DNA of 64,000 nucleotides, taken from Rhizobium sp. BK602. Lineage in GTDB: Bacteria; Pseudomonadota; Alphaproteobacteria; Rhizobiales; Rhizobiaceae. A program made the translations under genes and the position numbers. Positions 51,263 to 61,176 of this stretch are shown here, one piece after another. Numbering within the stretch: the stretch's first letter is position 1; the number at the start of each line of letters is the position of its first letter. Below the pieces are notes generated by a model. It saw only the letters and a list, made by a program, of their open reading frames with translations, was not told the DNA's origin and did not search any database. The stretch is taken from the NCBI RefSeq assembly GCF_014195095.1, contig NZ_JACIBC010000002.1, forward strand, positions 496,001 through 560,000, written 5' to 3'.

Positions 51263-51738
51263 GTGGGGTCTCCCGGTTATTGAGTCAGGTGCACGTTATT
51301 GGTGGGCGCAAGTAAGGAAAAGGGGCTGCCGTTGATGGGGCGATGAAAGCTCGTGATGGATGGCAGGCACTCGGGCCGCATCGTCCTTCGAGGCATTTCT
51401 GTGAAATGCACCTCAGGATGAGGCGGAACCGGCTTCGTGGTTTGCAACACAGTGCAGATGTTGCGGCGACGGGGCACGAAAGATCAGTCTTCACCCGAGA
51501 TGTGGAGGCTGCAAGCCGGAGCCTCGAAGGGCGAGGGCGGGTCGTCGGGGGCAAGCACGAAAATATCCGCAAGCCACCCGGAATCTTTGCAAATCATGCT
51601 GTTGATAGGCCGCCTTCGTTCGGAAATTAGCATTGCCACATGTTAAAATCGACTCACAGTTTTCCTCGGACGCGGTAGGAGGCGTTTGGCGAAAACCCAT
51701 ATGCGCAATCGATGACTGCGATCTCGGGAGGAGAGCAG
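51263..51738. other. Intergenic region before the indolepyruvate oxidoreductase gene
   Basis: This 476-base gap contains the palindromic repeat at 51378-51423 and the promoter region of the next gene. A small ATG frame (51712) overlaps the real start but is not needed. No other gene is supported. Confidence 0.4.
51378..51423. repeat. Palindromic intergenic repeat
   Basis: CGTCCTTCGAGG and CCTCAGGATGAGG are imperfect inverted arms around ATTTCTGTGAAAT, itself a dyad. Elements of the CCTCATCCTGAGG type are scattered in rhizobial genomes. Confidence 0.5.
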
Positions 51739-54700
51739 ATGCTTGCGACCAGCGTATCGCTAGACGACAAATATACCGCAGAGGAAGGCCGCGTCTTCAT
51801 GACCGGCCTGCAGACGCTGGTGCGGCTGCCGATGACCCAGATGCGCCGCGACCGCGCCGCTGGTCTCAACACTGCCGCCTTCATATCCGGCTATCGCGGC
51901 TCGCCGCTCGGCGGCTACGATCAGCAGCTTCTGAAAGCCAAGACTTACCTCGATGCGCATGACGTCACTTTCCAGCCCGGCATCAACGAAGACCTTGCCG
52001 CCACCGCTGTCTGGGGCACGCAGCAGGTCGGGTTATCGCCCGGCGCGCGCAAGGACGGCGTGCTCGGCATCTGGTACGGCAAAGGCCCCGGCGTCGACCG
52101 CTCCGGCGACGTGCTGAAGCATGCCAATGCCGCCGGTACGTCGAAACATGGCGGCGTCCTCTGTTTCGCCGGCGACGACCATTCCGCCAAATCCTCCACC
52201 ATGCCGCATCAGACCGACCATGATTTCATGTCGGCGGTCATTCCGGTCCTCTACCCGTCCTCCATCCACGAATTCCTCGAATACGGCCTGCTCGGCATCG
52301 CCATGTCGCGCTATTCCGGTTGCTGGGTCGGCATGAAGTTCATAGCCGACACGATAGAGACGACAGCGGCCGTAGATCTCTCCGGCGAAAAGCGACAATT
52401 CGTGCTGCCGACCGATTTCGAGCTGCCGCCCGGCGGCCTGAACCTGCGCTGGCCCGATCCGCCGCTCGTCCAGGACGACCGGCTGCAGACCTATAAGGCC
52501 TATGCCGCCATCGCCTTCGCCCGCGCCAATCGCGTCGACGAGATTACGCACGATGTGCCGAACGCCCGCCTCGGCATCATCTCCTCCGGCAAGGCCTATG
52601 AGGACGTATTGCAGGCGCTGCGCGAGCTGGAAATCGGTCCGAGGGAAATGGCCGCCATCGGCCTGCGCATCCTGAAGGTGCGCATGCCCTGGCCGCTGGA
52701 GCCGGAGGCGGTCCGGCATTTCTCCGAGGGACTGGACGAGGTGCTGGTCGTCGAGGAACGGCGCGAGATCATCGAAAACCAGATCAAGCAGCAGCTCTTC
52801 AACTGGCGTGCCGACGTCCGTCCGCGCATCGTCGGCAAGTTCGACGAACACGACAAGCCCTATCTCAGCCTGTCGGCGGCATTGACCGTCGGTGCCGTCG
52901 CGCGCGCCATTGCCGGGCGCATCCTCAAGCTTGATCTCGATCGGGGCCTACATGACCGCATCGCCGCCAAGCTCGTCTATCTCGCCGAGCGCGGCCAGAT
53001 CAGCCGCACCCATGTCGCGCCGCTCAATCGAACGCCGTTCTTCTGTTCCGGCTGTCCGCACAACACCTCCACCCGCGTTCCCGAGGGTAGCCGCGCCATC
53101 GCCGGCATCGGCTGCCACTACATGGTCACCTGGATGGACCGCAACACCGAGACCTTCACGCAGATGGGCGGCGAAGGCGTGCCGTGGACGGCGATCGCCC
53201 GCTATACCGACGAAAAGCACATGTTCGTCAATCTCGGCGACGGCACCTATTTCCACTCCGGCATCCTCGCCATCCGCCAGTCTGTCGCCGCCAAGGTCAA
53301 TGTCACCTACAAACTGCTCTACAACGACGCCGTCGCCATGACCGGCGGCCAGCCGATCGACGGCTATCTGACGCCGCAGCTCGTGACGAAGCAGTTGCAC
53401 GACGAGGGCGTGACGCCGATCTATCTGCTTTCCGAAAATCCCGAAGCCTATCCGGCAGCGGACCTTGCGCCCGGCGTCAAGGTGCTGCATCGCGACCATA
53501 TCGATCAGGTCATGCTGAAATTGCGCGAGACCGAGGGCTGCTCGGCCATCGTGTATGTGCAGACCTGTGCTGCGGAAAAGCGCCGCCGGCGGAGCCGTGG
53601 CCTGCTGGAAGACCCGGCCAAGCGTGTCTTTATCAATCCCGCCGTCTGCGAAGGCTGCGGCGATTGCTCGGTGCAGTCCAACTGCATTTCCGTCGAGCCG
53701 CTGGAAACCGAATTCGGCCGCAAGCGCCAGATCAACCAGTCGAGCTGCAACAAGGATTTCTCCTGCGTCAAGGGCTTCTGCCCGTCCTTCGTCACCGTCC
53801 ATGGCGGCAAGCGCCGCAAGCGCAAGGGGCTGGACCATGCCGATGCCGAGGTGCCGATGCCGGAAGTCCCGGTTCTCGGCGAGCGCCCCTGGAACATTGC
53901 GATCGCTGGCGTCGGCGGCACCGGCATCCTGACGATCGGCGCCATCCTGGGCATGGCCGCCCATCTCGACGGCAAGGTGCCGATGATCCTCGACATGGCG
54001 GGCCTTGCGCAAAAGGGCGGCGCGGTGATGAGCCATCTGCGCATCGGCCATAGTGAGGCCGACGTCACCTCGTCACGCATCGTCAATGGCGGCGCCGATC
54101 TCCTGCTCGCGGCCGATGAGGTGGTCGGCGCCTCCAAGGATGCGATCACCCTTTGCGCCACCGCCCGCACCACGGCCGTCGTCAATACCGGCCTCATGCC
54201 GGTTGCCGATTTCGTCCGCAACCGCGATTTCGATTTCAAGATCGGCTCGGTGCAGCACACCATCGCCAAGACCGTCAGCGACAGGTCCGTCTTCCTCGAT
54301 TTCGGTCATGTCGCCACCGAAGTCACCGGCGATGCCATGTCGACCAATATCCTGCTCACCGGCTTTGCCTGGCAGCGCGGCCTGCTGCCGCTGTCGCTGG
54401 AAGCCATCGAGAAGGCGATCGAGCTCAATGGCGTCGCCGTCAAGGCCAGCCTCTCGGCCTTCCAGTGGGGCCGGTTGCTGGCGCATGATCCGAAGGCCGT
54501 GCATGACATGATGGCGGAGCCGGATGCCGGAAAGACCTTGGCCGAGATGAGCCTCGACGAGCTGGTCGTCCATCGCAAGGCGCATCTGACGGCCTATCAG
54601 GATGGCGCGCTCGCCGATCGCTATGCCGCCGCCGTCGCGCGCGCGTCGGCTGCGGCCGCCAAGGCTCAGCTTTCCGACAAGGTGCCCTTCGCCGTCGCCG

Positions 54701-55212
54701 TCGCCTATGCGCGCGTGCTGGCCTATAAGGACGAATATGAGGTGGCGCGGCTGCTGACCGATCCCGCTTTCGAAGCGCATCTGCGCGAAGAGATGGAAGG
54801 CGATTTCAAACTGGCCCTCAATCTTGCCCCGCCGATCCTTGGCGGCAAGGACCCGAACGGCCGGCCGAAGAAGCGCGAATTCGGTGCCTGGATCTTGCCG
54901 CTGCTGCGGGCGCTCGCACCGATGAAGCGGCTGCGCGGCACCGCCTTCGATCCCTTCGGCTATATGGCTGAACGCCGTCTGGAGCGCCGGTTGATCGGCG
55001 ACTATGAAGGGATCGCCGAACGCGTCCTCAGCCGACTGCGCGCCGATAATGAGACGGAGGCCCTTGCCATTCTGTCATTGTTCGATGAGATCAGAGGCTA
55101 CGGACCGGTCAAGGAGGAGGCCGCCCGCAAGATCATGGCGCGCATCGCCGAGAAGCTGAAAGCCTATGAAATGCCTGAGGAGAAACGCCACGTTCCCGCC
55201 GATGCGGCGTGA
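51739..55212 (+). CDS. Indolepyruvate:ferredoxin oxidoreductase, fused alpha-beta
   Basis: ATG at 51739 follows GGGAGGAG; the earlier ATG at 51712 has no ribosome site. The 1157-residue protein has an N-terminal pyruvate/ferredoxin oxidoreductase domain (TGLQTLVRLPMTQMRRDRAA) and a TPP domain with GDGTYFHSGILAIRQSVAAK and YNDAVAMTGGQPIDGY. A Cys cluster follows (CEGCGDCSVQSN, CNKDFSCVKGFC), then a gamma-like domain (IAGVGGTGILTIGAILGMAA) and a C-terminal DUF6537-like part. It oxidises aryl-pyruvates (or branched 2-oxo acids) to CoA esters with ferredoxin. Its position before the leucine genes suggests amino-acid catabolism. Confidence 0.9.
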   Translation: MLATSVSLDDKYTAEEGRVFMTGLQTLVRLPMTQMRRDRAAGLNTAAFISGYRGSPLGGYDQQLLKAKTYLDAHDVTFQPGINEDLAATAVWGTQQVGLSPGARKDGVLGIWYGKGPGVDRSGDVLKHANAAGTSKHGGVLCFAGDDHSAKSSTMPHQTDHDFMSAVIPVLYPSSIHEFLEYGLLGIAMSRYSGCWVGMKFIADTIETTAAVDLSGEKRQFVLPTDFELPPGGLNLRWPDPPLVQDDRLQTYKAYAAIAFARANRVDEITHDVPNARLGIISSGKAYEDVLQALRELEIGPREMAAIGLRILKVRMPWPLEPEAVRHFSEGLDEVLVVEERREIIENQIKQQLFNWRADVRPRIVGKFDEHDKPYLSLSAALTVGAVARAIAGRILKLDLDRGLHDRIAAKLVYLAERGQISRTHVAPLNRTPFFCSGCPHNTSTRVPEGSRAIAGIGCHYMVTWMDRNTETFTQMGGEGVPWTAIARYTDEKHMFVNLGDGTYFHSGILAIRQSVAAKVNVTYKLLYNDAVAMTGGQPIDGYLTPQLVTKQLHDEGVTPIYLLSENPEAYPAADLAPGVKVLHRDHIDQVMLKLRETEGCSAIVYVQTCAAEKRRRRSRGLLEDPAKRVFINPAVCEGCGDCSVQSNCISVEPLETEFGRKRQINQSSCNKDFSCVKGFCPSFVTVHGGKRRKRKGLDHADAEVPMPEVPVLGERPWNIAIAGVGGTGILTIGAILGMAAHLDGKVPMILDMAGLAQKGGAVMSHLRIGHSEADVTSSRIVNGGADLLLAADEVVGASKDAITLCATARTTAVVNTGLMPVADFVRNRDFDFKIGSVQHTIAKTVSDRSVFLDFGHVATEVTGDAMSTNILLTGFAWQRGLLPLSLEAIEKAIELNGVAVKASLSAFQWGRLLAHDPKAVHDMMAEPDAGKTLAEMSLDELVVHRKAHLTAYQDGALADRYAAAVARASAAAAKAQLSDKVPFAVAVAYARVLAYKDEYEVARLLTDPAFEAHLREEMEGDFKLALNLAPPILGGKDPNGRPKKREFGAWILPLLRALAPMKRLRGTAFDPFGYMAERRLERRLIGDYEGIAERVLSRLRADNETEALAILSLFDEIRGYGPVKEEAARKIMARIAEKLKAYEMPEEKRHVPADAA

Positions 55213-55236
55213 GGGTTGCAAGAGGGTATGAGGAAA

Positions 55237-55278
55237 GCGCGATCCCCGGCGCGAATGGTTTCGGGATCGCGCATTTTT
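55237..55278 (+). terminator. Intrinsic terminator after the oxidoreductase gene
   Basis: GCGCGATCCC (55237-55246) and GGGATCGCGC (55263-55272) form a perfect ten-base stem, followed by ATTTTT (55273-55278). It separates this gene from ivd. Confidence 0.75.
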
Positions 55279-55298
55279 AAAAGTGGGAGGAGAGGCCG

Positions 55299-56462
55299 AT
55301 GTATGCTGGGGGATTGAACTTCGCGCTCGGCGATGAAATCGAGGCATTGCGCGACAGCGTGCGCCGCTTTGCCGAGCAGCGCGTGGCGCCGCTTGCCGAC
55401 GAGATCGACCGCAACAATGGTTTCCCGATGCATCTGTGGCAGGAGATGGGTAATCTCGGCCTGCTCGGCATCACCGCCGACGAAGCCTATGGCGGTGCCG
55501 GCCTCGGCTATCTCGCCCATACGGTCGCCATGGAGGAGATCAGCCGCGCCTCGGCCTCCGTCGGCCTGAGCTACGGCGCCCATTCCAATCTCTGCGTCAA
55601 CCAGATCAACCGCAACGGCACCAGCGAGCAGAAGGCGCGCTACCTGCCGAAGCTGATTTCCGGCGAGCATGTTGGCGCGCTCGCCATGTCGGAGCCGGGC
55701 GCCGGCTCCGACGTGGTGTCGATGAAGCTCAATGCCGAACGGCATGGCGATCGCTATGTGCTGAATGGCAGCAAGATGTGGATCACCAACGGACCGGATG
55801 CCGAGGTGCTGGTCGTCTATGCCAAGACCGCACCCGATGCCGGCCCGCGTGGCATCACCGCCTTCCTGGTCGAAAAAAGCTTCAAGGGCTTTTCCGTCGG
55901 CCAGAAGCTCGACAAGCTCGGCATGCGCGGCTCCAACACCTCGGAACTGGTCTTCATCGATTGCGAAGTGCCGGTGGAGAATGTGCTGGGGCAGGCCGAT
56001 GGCGGCGTTCGTGTGCTGATGTCCGGCCTCGACTATGAGCGCGTCGTACTGTCAGGCGGTCCCGTCGGCATCATGGCGGCCTGCATGGACGTGGTTTTGC
56101 CCTATCTGCACGAGCGCAAGCAATTCGGCCAGCCGATCGGCGAGTTCCAGCTGATGCAGGGCAAGCTTGCCGACATGTATGTCACCATGAATGCCGCCCG
56201 CGCCTATGTCTATGCGGTCGCCGCCGCCTGCGATCGCGGCGAGACGACGCGCAAGGATGCGGCCGGCTGCATCCTCTATGCCGCCGAAAAGGCGACGGCG
56301 CTTGCACTCGAATGCATCCAGGCGCTCGGCGGCAATGGCTATACCAACGATTATCCCGCCGGACGGTTGCTGCGCGACGCCAAGCTCTACGAGATCGGCG
56401 CCGGCACCTCCGAAATCCGCCGCATGCTGATCGGGCGGGAGCTGTTTGCCGAGACTGCCTGA
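55299..56462 (+). CDS. ivd: Isovaleryl-CoA dehydrogenase (LiuA)
   Basis: A 387-residue acyl-CoA dehydrogenase with GGGAGGAG before ATG. Signatures are [38 protein letters not shown] (FAD/substrate motif) and [20 protein letters not shown]. Its sequence up to [16 protein letters not shown] matches isovaleryl-CoA dehydrogenases, with the catalytic Glu in YERVVLSGG. It converts isovaleryl-CoA to methylcrotonyl-CoA, the first dedicated step of leucine breakdown after the oxoacid dehydrogenase. Confidence 0.92.
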   Translation: MYAGGLNFALGDEIEALRDSVRRFAEQRVAPLADEIDRNNGFPMHLWQEMGNLGLLGITADEAYGGAGLGYLAHTVAMEEISRASASVGLSYGAHSNLCVNQINRNGTSEQKARYLPKLISGEHVGALAMSEPGAGSDVVSMKLNAERHGDRYVLNGSKMWITNGPDAEVLVVYAKTAPDAGPRGITAFLVEKSFKGFSVGQKLDKLGMRGSNTSELVFIDCEVPVENVLGQADGGVRVLMSGLDYERVVLSGGPVGIMAACMDVVLPYLHERKQFGQPIGEFQLMQGKLADMYVTMNAARAYVYAVAAACDRGETTRKDAAGCILYAAEKATALALECIQALGGNGYTNDYPAGRLLRDAKLYEIGAGTSEIRRMLIGRELFAETA

Positions 56463-56499
56463 TTTTGAAAGCGCAACATCAGTGAATTCAGGGAAGTAC

Positions 56500-56859
56500 C
56501 TATGCCTTCACAACCATGGAAGCCGACTCCGCATCTCGAGAAGCTGCTTCCGTCAACGTATCGGTGATCCATTGATTGACGGACTGAGCCTTGTTCCCCG
56601 CAGCGCGAACGACCTGCTGATGCAGGCGCGGAGTCATGCGCAGGGACAGGTTCCCCGAAAATGGCCGATCGGGTTCCTGCGATCTCTCCGCGCAGAATGC
56701 CAGATAGTCATCGACACTGTCGCGGAAGGCCTGCACCAGCTCTTGCGCCGTCTCCGCTTCAAAGGTCACGATATCTCTGATGCCAACGATCCGGCCATGA
56801 AAAACCATATCATCCTCATCAAACTCCACCGAACCGGTATATCCCTTGTAAGATCTCAT
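56500..56859 (-). CDS. hicB: HicB-family antitoxin
   Basis: A 119-residue protein with the HicB N-domain (YKGYTGSVEFDEDDMVFHGR, TFEAETAQELVQAFRDSVDDY) and a C-terminal ribbon-helix-helix (GNLSLRMTPRLHQQVVRAAG, then SVNQWITDTLTEA). It neutralises HicA and represses the pair. It is encoded downstream of and overlaps hicA by four bases. The pair lies antisense inside the leucine operon, between ivd and mccB. Confidence 0.85.
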   Translation of the reverse strand: MRSYKGYTGSVEFDEDDMVFHGRIVGIRDIVTFEAETAQELVQAFRDSVDDYLAFCAERSQEPDRPFSGNLSLRMTPRLHQQVVRAAGNKAQSVNQWITDTLTEAASRDAESASMVVKA

Positions 56860-57110
56860 GGCTTTATTCCCAAATCTGTCAGGAATTCCCTGACGGTGCG
56901 CACCACATATTGCTTCGTATCGGGCTTTGGATGTGGCCTATGGATGAACAACGTTCGACCGCCCAGCGTAAAACGGACGCGCGAACCATTTCCTTCCGAC
57001 ACCTCACAGCCAATCGCCACCAGCAGTGCTTCGATATCCTGCCATTTGATCGTGGCTTTCACCGGGTTGGTGAAAATGGCTTCCAGCGTTTGCCGCTGCT
57101 TCGAATTCAT
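56856..57110 (-). CDS. hicA: HicA-family toxin
   Basis: An 84-residue mRNA interferase. The dsRNA-binding-like fold has KWQDIEALLVAIGCEVSEGNGSRVRF and the catalytic His in LFIHRPHPKPDTK. Then follows QYVVRTVREFLTDLGI. Its start is 60 bases from the mccB start, in the opposite direction. The order toxin-antitoxin is the usual one for hicAB. Confidence 0.87.
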   Translation of the reverse strand: MNSKQRQTLEAIFTNPVKATIKWQDIEALLVAIGCEVSEGNGSRVRFTLGGRTLFIHRPHPKPDTKQYVVRTVREFLTDLGIKP

Positions 57111-57135
57111 GGGTCGTTCCGCTACGGCAAATTAT

Positions 57136-57171
57136 TGGTATCAAAATATGGTAGCAAATAGGCCAAGTCAA
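57136..57171 (-). promoter_or_regulatory. hicAB promoter with direct-repeat operator
   Basis: Leftward, -35 TTGACT (57171-57166) and -10 TATTTT (57148-57143) are 17 bases apart. The direct repeats TGGTATCAA (57136-57144) and TGGTAGCAA (57149-57157), separated by AATA, flank the -10 box. The -35 box includes the first base of the mccB ATG. HicB binding here is inferred. Confidence 0.5.
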
Positions 57172-58778
57172 TGACCGTCCTGAAATCAGAAATATCGACG
57201 CATTCCGAGCGCTTCAGGGACAATCGCGCCGCCATGCTGGAAGCGATCGGCGTGGCCGAGGCGGCTGTTCTGCGGGCAGCGGAGGGCGGTGGCGCGCAGG
57301 CGCGCGAGCGGCATGTCGGCCGCGGCAAGATGCTGCCGCGCGACCGGGTGGCGGGGCTGATCGATCCGGCAACACCGTTTCTGGAGATCGGCGCGACGGC
57401 TGCGCATGGCATGTATGGCGACGAGGCGCCAGGCGCGGGCCTGATCGCCGGCATCGGCCGCGTCTCCGGCCGCGATTGTATGATCGTCTGCAACGATGCC
57501 ACGGTCAAAGGCGGCACTTATTATCCGATGAGCGTGAAGAAGCATCTGCGCGCCCAGGAGATCGCGGCGGAAAACAATCTGCCTTGCATCTATCTGGTCG
57601 ATTCCGGCGGCGCCAACCTGCCGAACCAGGACGAGGTCTTTCCGGATCGCGAGCATTTCGGCCGCATCTTCTACAATCAGGCCAATATGTCGGCCGCCGG
57701 CATTCCGCAGATCGCCGTGGTCATGGGGTCGTGCACGGCGGGCGGCGCCTATGTGCCGGCCATGTCGGACGAGACCATCATTGTCGAGGGGCAGGGGACG
57801 ATCTTTCTTGCCGGACCGCCATTGGTCAAGGCTGCCACTGGCGAAGTGGTCTCGGCCGAGGATCTTGGCGGTGGCGATGTCCATACGCGCCTGTCCGGCG
57901 TTGCCGATCATCTGGCGCGCGACGATGCCCATGCGCTTGCGCTCGCCCGGCAGGCGGTCGCCAATCTCAATCGCCGCAAGCCCGAGAGTGTCGAACTGCG
58001 CGCGCCCGAGCCGCCGCTCTACGATCCCGAGGATATCCTGGGCATCGTCCCTTCCGATCTGCGCACGCCCTATGACGTGCGCGAGGTCATCGCCCGCATG
58101 GTGGATGGCTCCCGCCTCGATGAATTCAAGGCACGCTACGGCACGACGCTGATCTGCGGCTTCGCCCATATCCACGGCATTCCCGTGGGGATCATCGCCA
58201 ATAACGGCGTCCTCTTCTCGGAATCGGCGTTGAAGGGCGCGCATTTCGTCGAGCTTTGCTCGCAGCGCAAGATCCCGCTGGCCTTCCTGCAGAACATCAC
58301 CGGCTTCATGGTCGGCCGCAAATACGAGACCGAGGGCATCGCCAAGCACGGCGCCAAGCTGGTGACGGCTGTCGCTACGACCAAGGTCCCGAAGATCACC
58401 ATGCTGATCGGCGGCTCCTTCGGCGCCGGCAATTACGGCATGGCCGGCCGCGCCTATTCGCCGCGCTTCCTCTGGACCTGGCCCAACAGCCGAATCTCGG
58501 TCATGGGCGGAGAGCAGGCCGCCGGCGTGCTTGCCACCGTGCGGGGCGAAGCGTTGAGCCGCGCCGGAAAGCCATGGACGAAAGAGGAAGAGGCCGCCTT
58601 CAAGGCGCCGACGCTCAAGATGTTCGAAACCCAGAGCCACCCGCTCTACGCCTCGGCCCGCCTCTGGGACGACGGCATCATCGATCCGCGCAAGAGCCGC
58701 GACGTGCTGGCTCTGTCGCTTGTCGCAGCACTCAACGCGCCGATCGAAGACACGCGCTTCGGTCTGTTCAGGATGTGA
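57171..58778 (+). CDS. mccB: Methylcrotonoyl-CoA carboxylase, beta subunit (LiuB)
   Basis: A 535-residue carboxyltransferase. [20 protein letters not shown] matches rhizobial MccB N-termini. The two crotonase-like halves contain [40 protein letters not shown] and [20 protein letters not shown]. It transfers carboxyl from biotin to 3-methylcrotonyl-CoA to give methylglutaconyl-CoA. The ribosome binding site is weak and there is little room for its own promoter. Confidence 0.94.
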   Translation: MTVLKSEISTHSERFRDNRAAMLEAIGVAEAAVLRAAEGGGAQARERHVGRGKMLPRDRVAGLIDPATPFLEIGATAAHGMYGDEAPGAGLIAGIGRVSGRDCMIVCNDATVKGGTYYPMSVKKHLRAQEIAAENNLPCIYLVDSGGANLPNQDEVFPDREHFGRIFYNQANMSAAGIPQIAVVMGSCTAGGAYVPAMSDETIIVEGQGTIFLAGPPLVKAATGEVVSAEDLGGGDVHTRLSGVADHLARDDAHALALARQAVANLNRRKPESVELRAPEPPLYDPEDILGIVPSDLRTPYDVREVIARMVDGSRLDEFKARYGTTLICGFAHIHGIPVGIIANNGVLFSESALKGAHFVELCSQRKIPLAFLQNITGFMVGRKYETEGIAKHGAKLVTAVATTKVPKITMLIGGSFGAGNYGMAGRAYSPRFLWTWPNSRISVMGGEQAAGVLATVRGEALSRAGKPWTKEEEAAFKAPTLKMFETQSHPLYASARLWDDGIIDPRKSRDVLALSLVAALNAPIEDTRFGLFRM

Positions 58779-58788
58779 GGAGATGGAG

Positions 58789-59172
58789 ATGAAACGCGAT
58801 AATATCAATGCCAAGAATGCACCACAACCTCGTGGCGGCTATGCCCAGGCCGTGAAGCTCGAGAATTTCGAGCGATTGCTGTTCGTCAGCGGTCAGATTC
58901 CGATGACATCGGACGATGAGCTTCCCGATGGATTCAAGGCGCAGGCCCGTCAGGCCTGGCTCAATATCGATGCGCAGTTGAAGGCAGCCGGCATGAGCAA
59001 GGCGGATATCGTCAAGGTGACGACCTATCTTGCCGACCGCCACCACACGATGGAAAACCGCGAGATCCGCAGCGAATATCTGGGCTCGCTCACGCCGGCC
59101 ATGACGGTGGTGATCGCCGGGATTTTCGACACCGCCTGGCTGCTGGAAGTCGAGGTCGTTGCCGCGCAATAG
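58789..59172 (+). CDS. RidA-family deaminase within the leucine operon
   Basis: ATG at 58789 with AGGAG six bases before it; ATG 58783 lies too close. The 127-residue protein has the YjgF/YER057c fold (NAPQPRGGYAQAVKLENFER, LFVSGQIP, GMSKADIVKVTTYLADRH). The canonical Arg that binds the imine carboxylate is not obvious (the SEYLG segment replaces the usual R-x-x-x). It lies 10 bases after mccB. It may protect PLP enzymes or act on a pathway by-product. Confidence 0.75.
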   Translation: MKRDNINAKNAPQPRGGYAQAVKLENFERLLFVSGQIPMTSDDELPDGFKAQARQAWLNIDAQLKAAGMSKADIVKVTTYLADRHHTMENREIRSEYLGSLTPAMTVVIAGIFDTAWLLEVEVVAAQ

Positions 59173-59181
59173 GGTCTGCCG

Positions 59182-61176
59182 ATGTTTTCGAAGATACTGA
59201 TCGCCAATCGCGGGGAAATCGCCTGCCGGATCATCCGGACGGCAAGACGCCTCGGCATCCGCACGGTCGCCGTCTATTCCGATGCCGATCGGGATGCCAT
59301 GCATGTGGCGCTCGCCGACGAGGCGGTCCATGTCGGCCCGGCGGCGGTGAGTGAGAGCTATCTTTCGAAGGAGAAGATCATTGCCGCGGCCCAGCGCACC
59401 GGCGCGCAAGCCATCCATCCCGGCTATGGCTTCCTCTCGGAAAATGCCGATTTTGCCGAAGCGGTCGAGGCGGCAAGCCTGGCCTTTATCGGCCCGTCAT
59501 CGGCCTCGATCCGGGCCATGGGTCTGAAGGATGCCGCCAAGGCGCTGATGGAGCGGGCCGGCGTGCCTGTCGTGCCCGGCTATCACGGCGACCGGCAGGA
59601 GCCCCCCTTCCTCGCTGAACGAGCGGCCGAGATCGGCTTTCCGGTGCTGATCAAGGCGCGGGCGGGCGGTGGCGGCAAGGGCATGCGTCGCGTCGACCGG
59701 CCGGAGGATTTTGCGGCCTCGCTGGAGGCGGCCAAGCGCGAGGCCAAATCCGCTTTCGGCGACGACGCCGTGCTGATCGAGAAATATCTGGTCCAGCCCC
59801 GCCACATCGAGATCCAGGTCTTCGGAGACAGCCACGGCAACGCCGTGCATCTCTTCGAGCGCGATTGCTCGCTGCAGCGGCGGCACCAGAAGGTGATCGA
59901 GGAGGCGCCGGCGCCAGGTATGACGGCGGAGATGCGTAGCGCCATGGGCGAGGCGGCGGTTCGCGCCGCCCGCGCCATCGATTATCGCGGCGCCGGTACG
60001 GTGGAGTTCATTGCAGATGTTTCCGATGGCCTGTCGCCCGACCGTTTCTTCTTCATGGAGATGAACACCCGCCTGCAGGTCGAGCACCCCGTCACCGAGG
60101 CGATCGCCGGCGTCGATCTGGTGGAGTGGCAATTGCGTGTCGCGAGCGGCGAGCCGCTGCCGAAGACTCAAGGAGAGCTCGTCATAAACGGCTGGGCCTT
60201 CGAGGCGCGTATCTATGCCGAAGACCCGTCGCGCGGCTTCCTGCCGGCAACCGGCAGGCTCTCGCATCTTCGCTTTCCCGAAGGCGATGTCCGCATCGAT
60301 GCCGGCGTACGCGAAGGCGACGGCATCACCTCGTATTACGATCCGCTGATCGCCAAGCTGACGGTGCATGCCGCCGATCGTCCGGCCGCTCTTGCCAAGC
60401 TGACGCGGGCACTGGAGCGGACTCAGGCGGCGGGAACTATCACCAATCTCGATTTCCTCATCCGCCTCAGTCGCCAGCCGGCTTTCGCCGCGGGCCATCC
60501 CGATACCGGCCTGATCGACCGGGAGGTGGAGGCGCTGACATCGCTGTATCAGCCCGATGATGCCGCGCTTGCCGTCGCCGCCATTGCCGAGGCTGGCGGA
60601 TTCTCTCGCACCGATGGCGCCGATCCCTGGCTCTCGCTCGGTGCCTGGCGGCTCTGGGGAGAGGCAAGCCGGCCGGTCGTCCTGCATCTTGAGGATGGCG
60701 GGCGGAAAAATTGCCGTGTGACGGCGAAGGGAAAAGGGCTGTTCGGGGTCGCTTTCGACGACCGTGCGATTGCGGTGCGCCTGCTTGCCCATGACCGCGA
60801 AGGCAACCAGCGCGTCGAGATCGACGGGAGGCAGACGAGCGTCGGTCACGTTCAGGCACCCGCCGGTATGACCTTGTTCCTCGACGGGCGAACGTATCAC
60901 TTCCACCGCCCCGATCCGCTCGATGGCGGCGAGGAGAGCGCTTCCGGCGGCGACCGGCTGGTGGCGCCCATGCCCGGCCTGATCAAGATCGTCCGGGTAC
61001 GCGAGGGCGATGCCGTAACCAGGGGGCAGGCTTTGATCGTCATGGAGGCGATGAAGATGGAGCTGACATTGGTGGCCGCCCGCGACGGTGTGGTGGAAAG
61101 CCTGCATGTCGGCGAGGGAGACCAGACCAGCGAAAGCGCCGTCCTCCTGTCGCTGCGACCGGAGGATTCGCCATGA
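59182..61176 (+). CDS. mccA: Methylcrotonoyl-CoA carboxylase, alpha subunit (LiuD)
   Basis: A 664-residue biotin protein. The biotin carboxylase part starts MFSKILIANRGEIACRIIRT and contains KARAGGGGKGMRRV (ATP grasp) and EMNTRLQVEHPVTEAIAGVD. The C-terminal biotinyl domain has VMEAMKMEL with the biotinylated Lys. It carboxylates biotin with ATP and bicarbonate. The stop overlaps the next start (ATGA). Confidence 0.95.
   Translation: MFSKILIANRGEIACRIIRTARRLGIRTVAVYSDADRDAMHVALADEAVHVGPAAVSESYLSKEKIIAAAQRTGAQAIHPGYGFLSENADFAEAVEAASLAFIGPSSASIRAMGLKDAAKALMERAGVPVVPGYHGDRQEPPFLAERAAEIGFPVLIKARAGGGGKGMRRVDRPEDFAASLEAAKREAKSAFGDDAVLIEKYLVQPRHIEIQVFGDSHGNAVHLFERDCSLQRRHQKVIEEAPAPGMTAEMRSAMGEAAVRAARAIDYRGAGTVEFIADVSDGLSPDRFFFMEMNTRLQVEHPVTEAIAGVDLVEWQLRVASGEPLPKTQGELVINGWAFEARIYAEDPSRGFLPATGRLSHLRFPEGDVRIDAGVREGDGITSYYDPLIAKLTVHAADRPAALAKLTRALERTQAAGTITNLDFLIRLSRQPAFAAGHPDTGLIDREVEALTSLYQPDDAALAVAAIAEAGGFSRTDGADPWLSLGAWRLWGEASRPVVLHLEDGGRKNCRVTAKGKGLFGVAFDDRAIAVRLLAHDREGNQRVEIDGRQTSVGHVQAPAGMTLFLDGRTYHFHRPDPLDGGEESASGGDRLVAPMPGLIKIVRVREGDAVTRGQALIVMEAMKMELTLVAARDGVVESLHVGEGDQTSESAVLLSLRPEDSP

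Noticed and set aside
48207..51423. CRISPR array from repeated palindromes
   Set aside because: There are only two unlike palindromic elements far apart, with no regular repeat-spacer structure.
57111..57170. A promoter for mccB in the hicA-mccB gap
   Set aside because: The best forward match (TTGGTA) has no -10 box at proper distance and would place the start of transcription inside the coding region.
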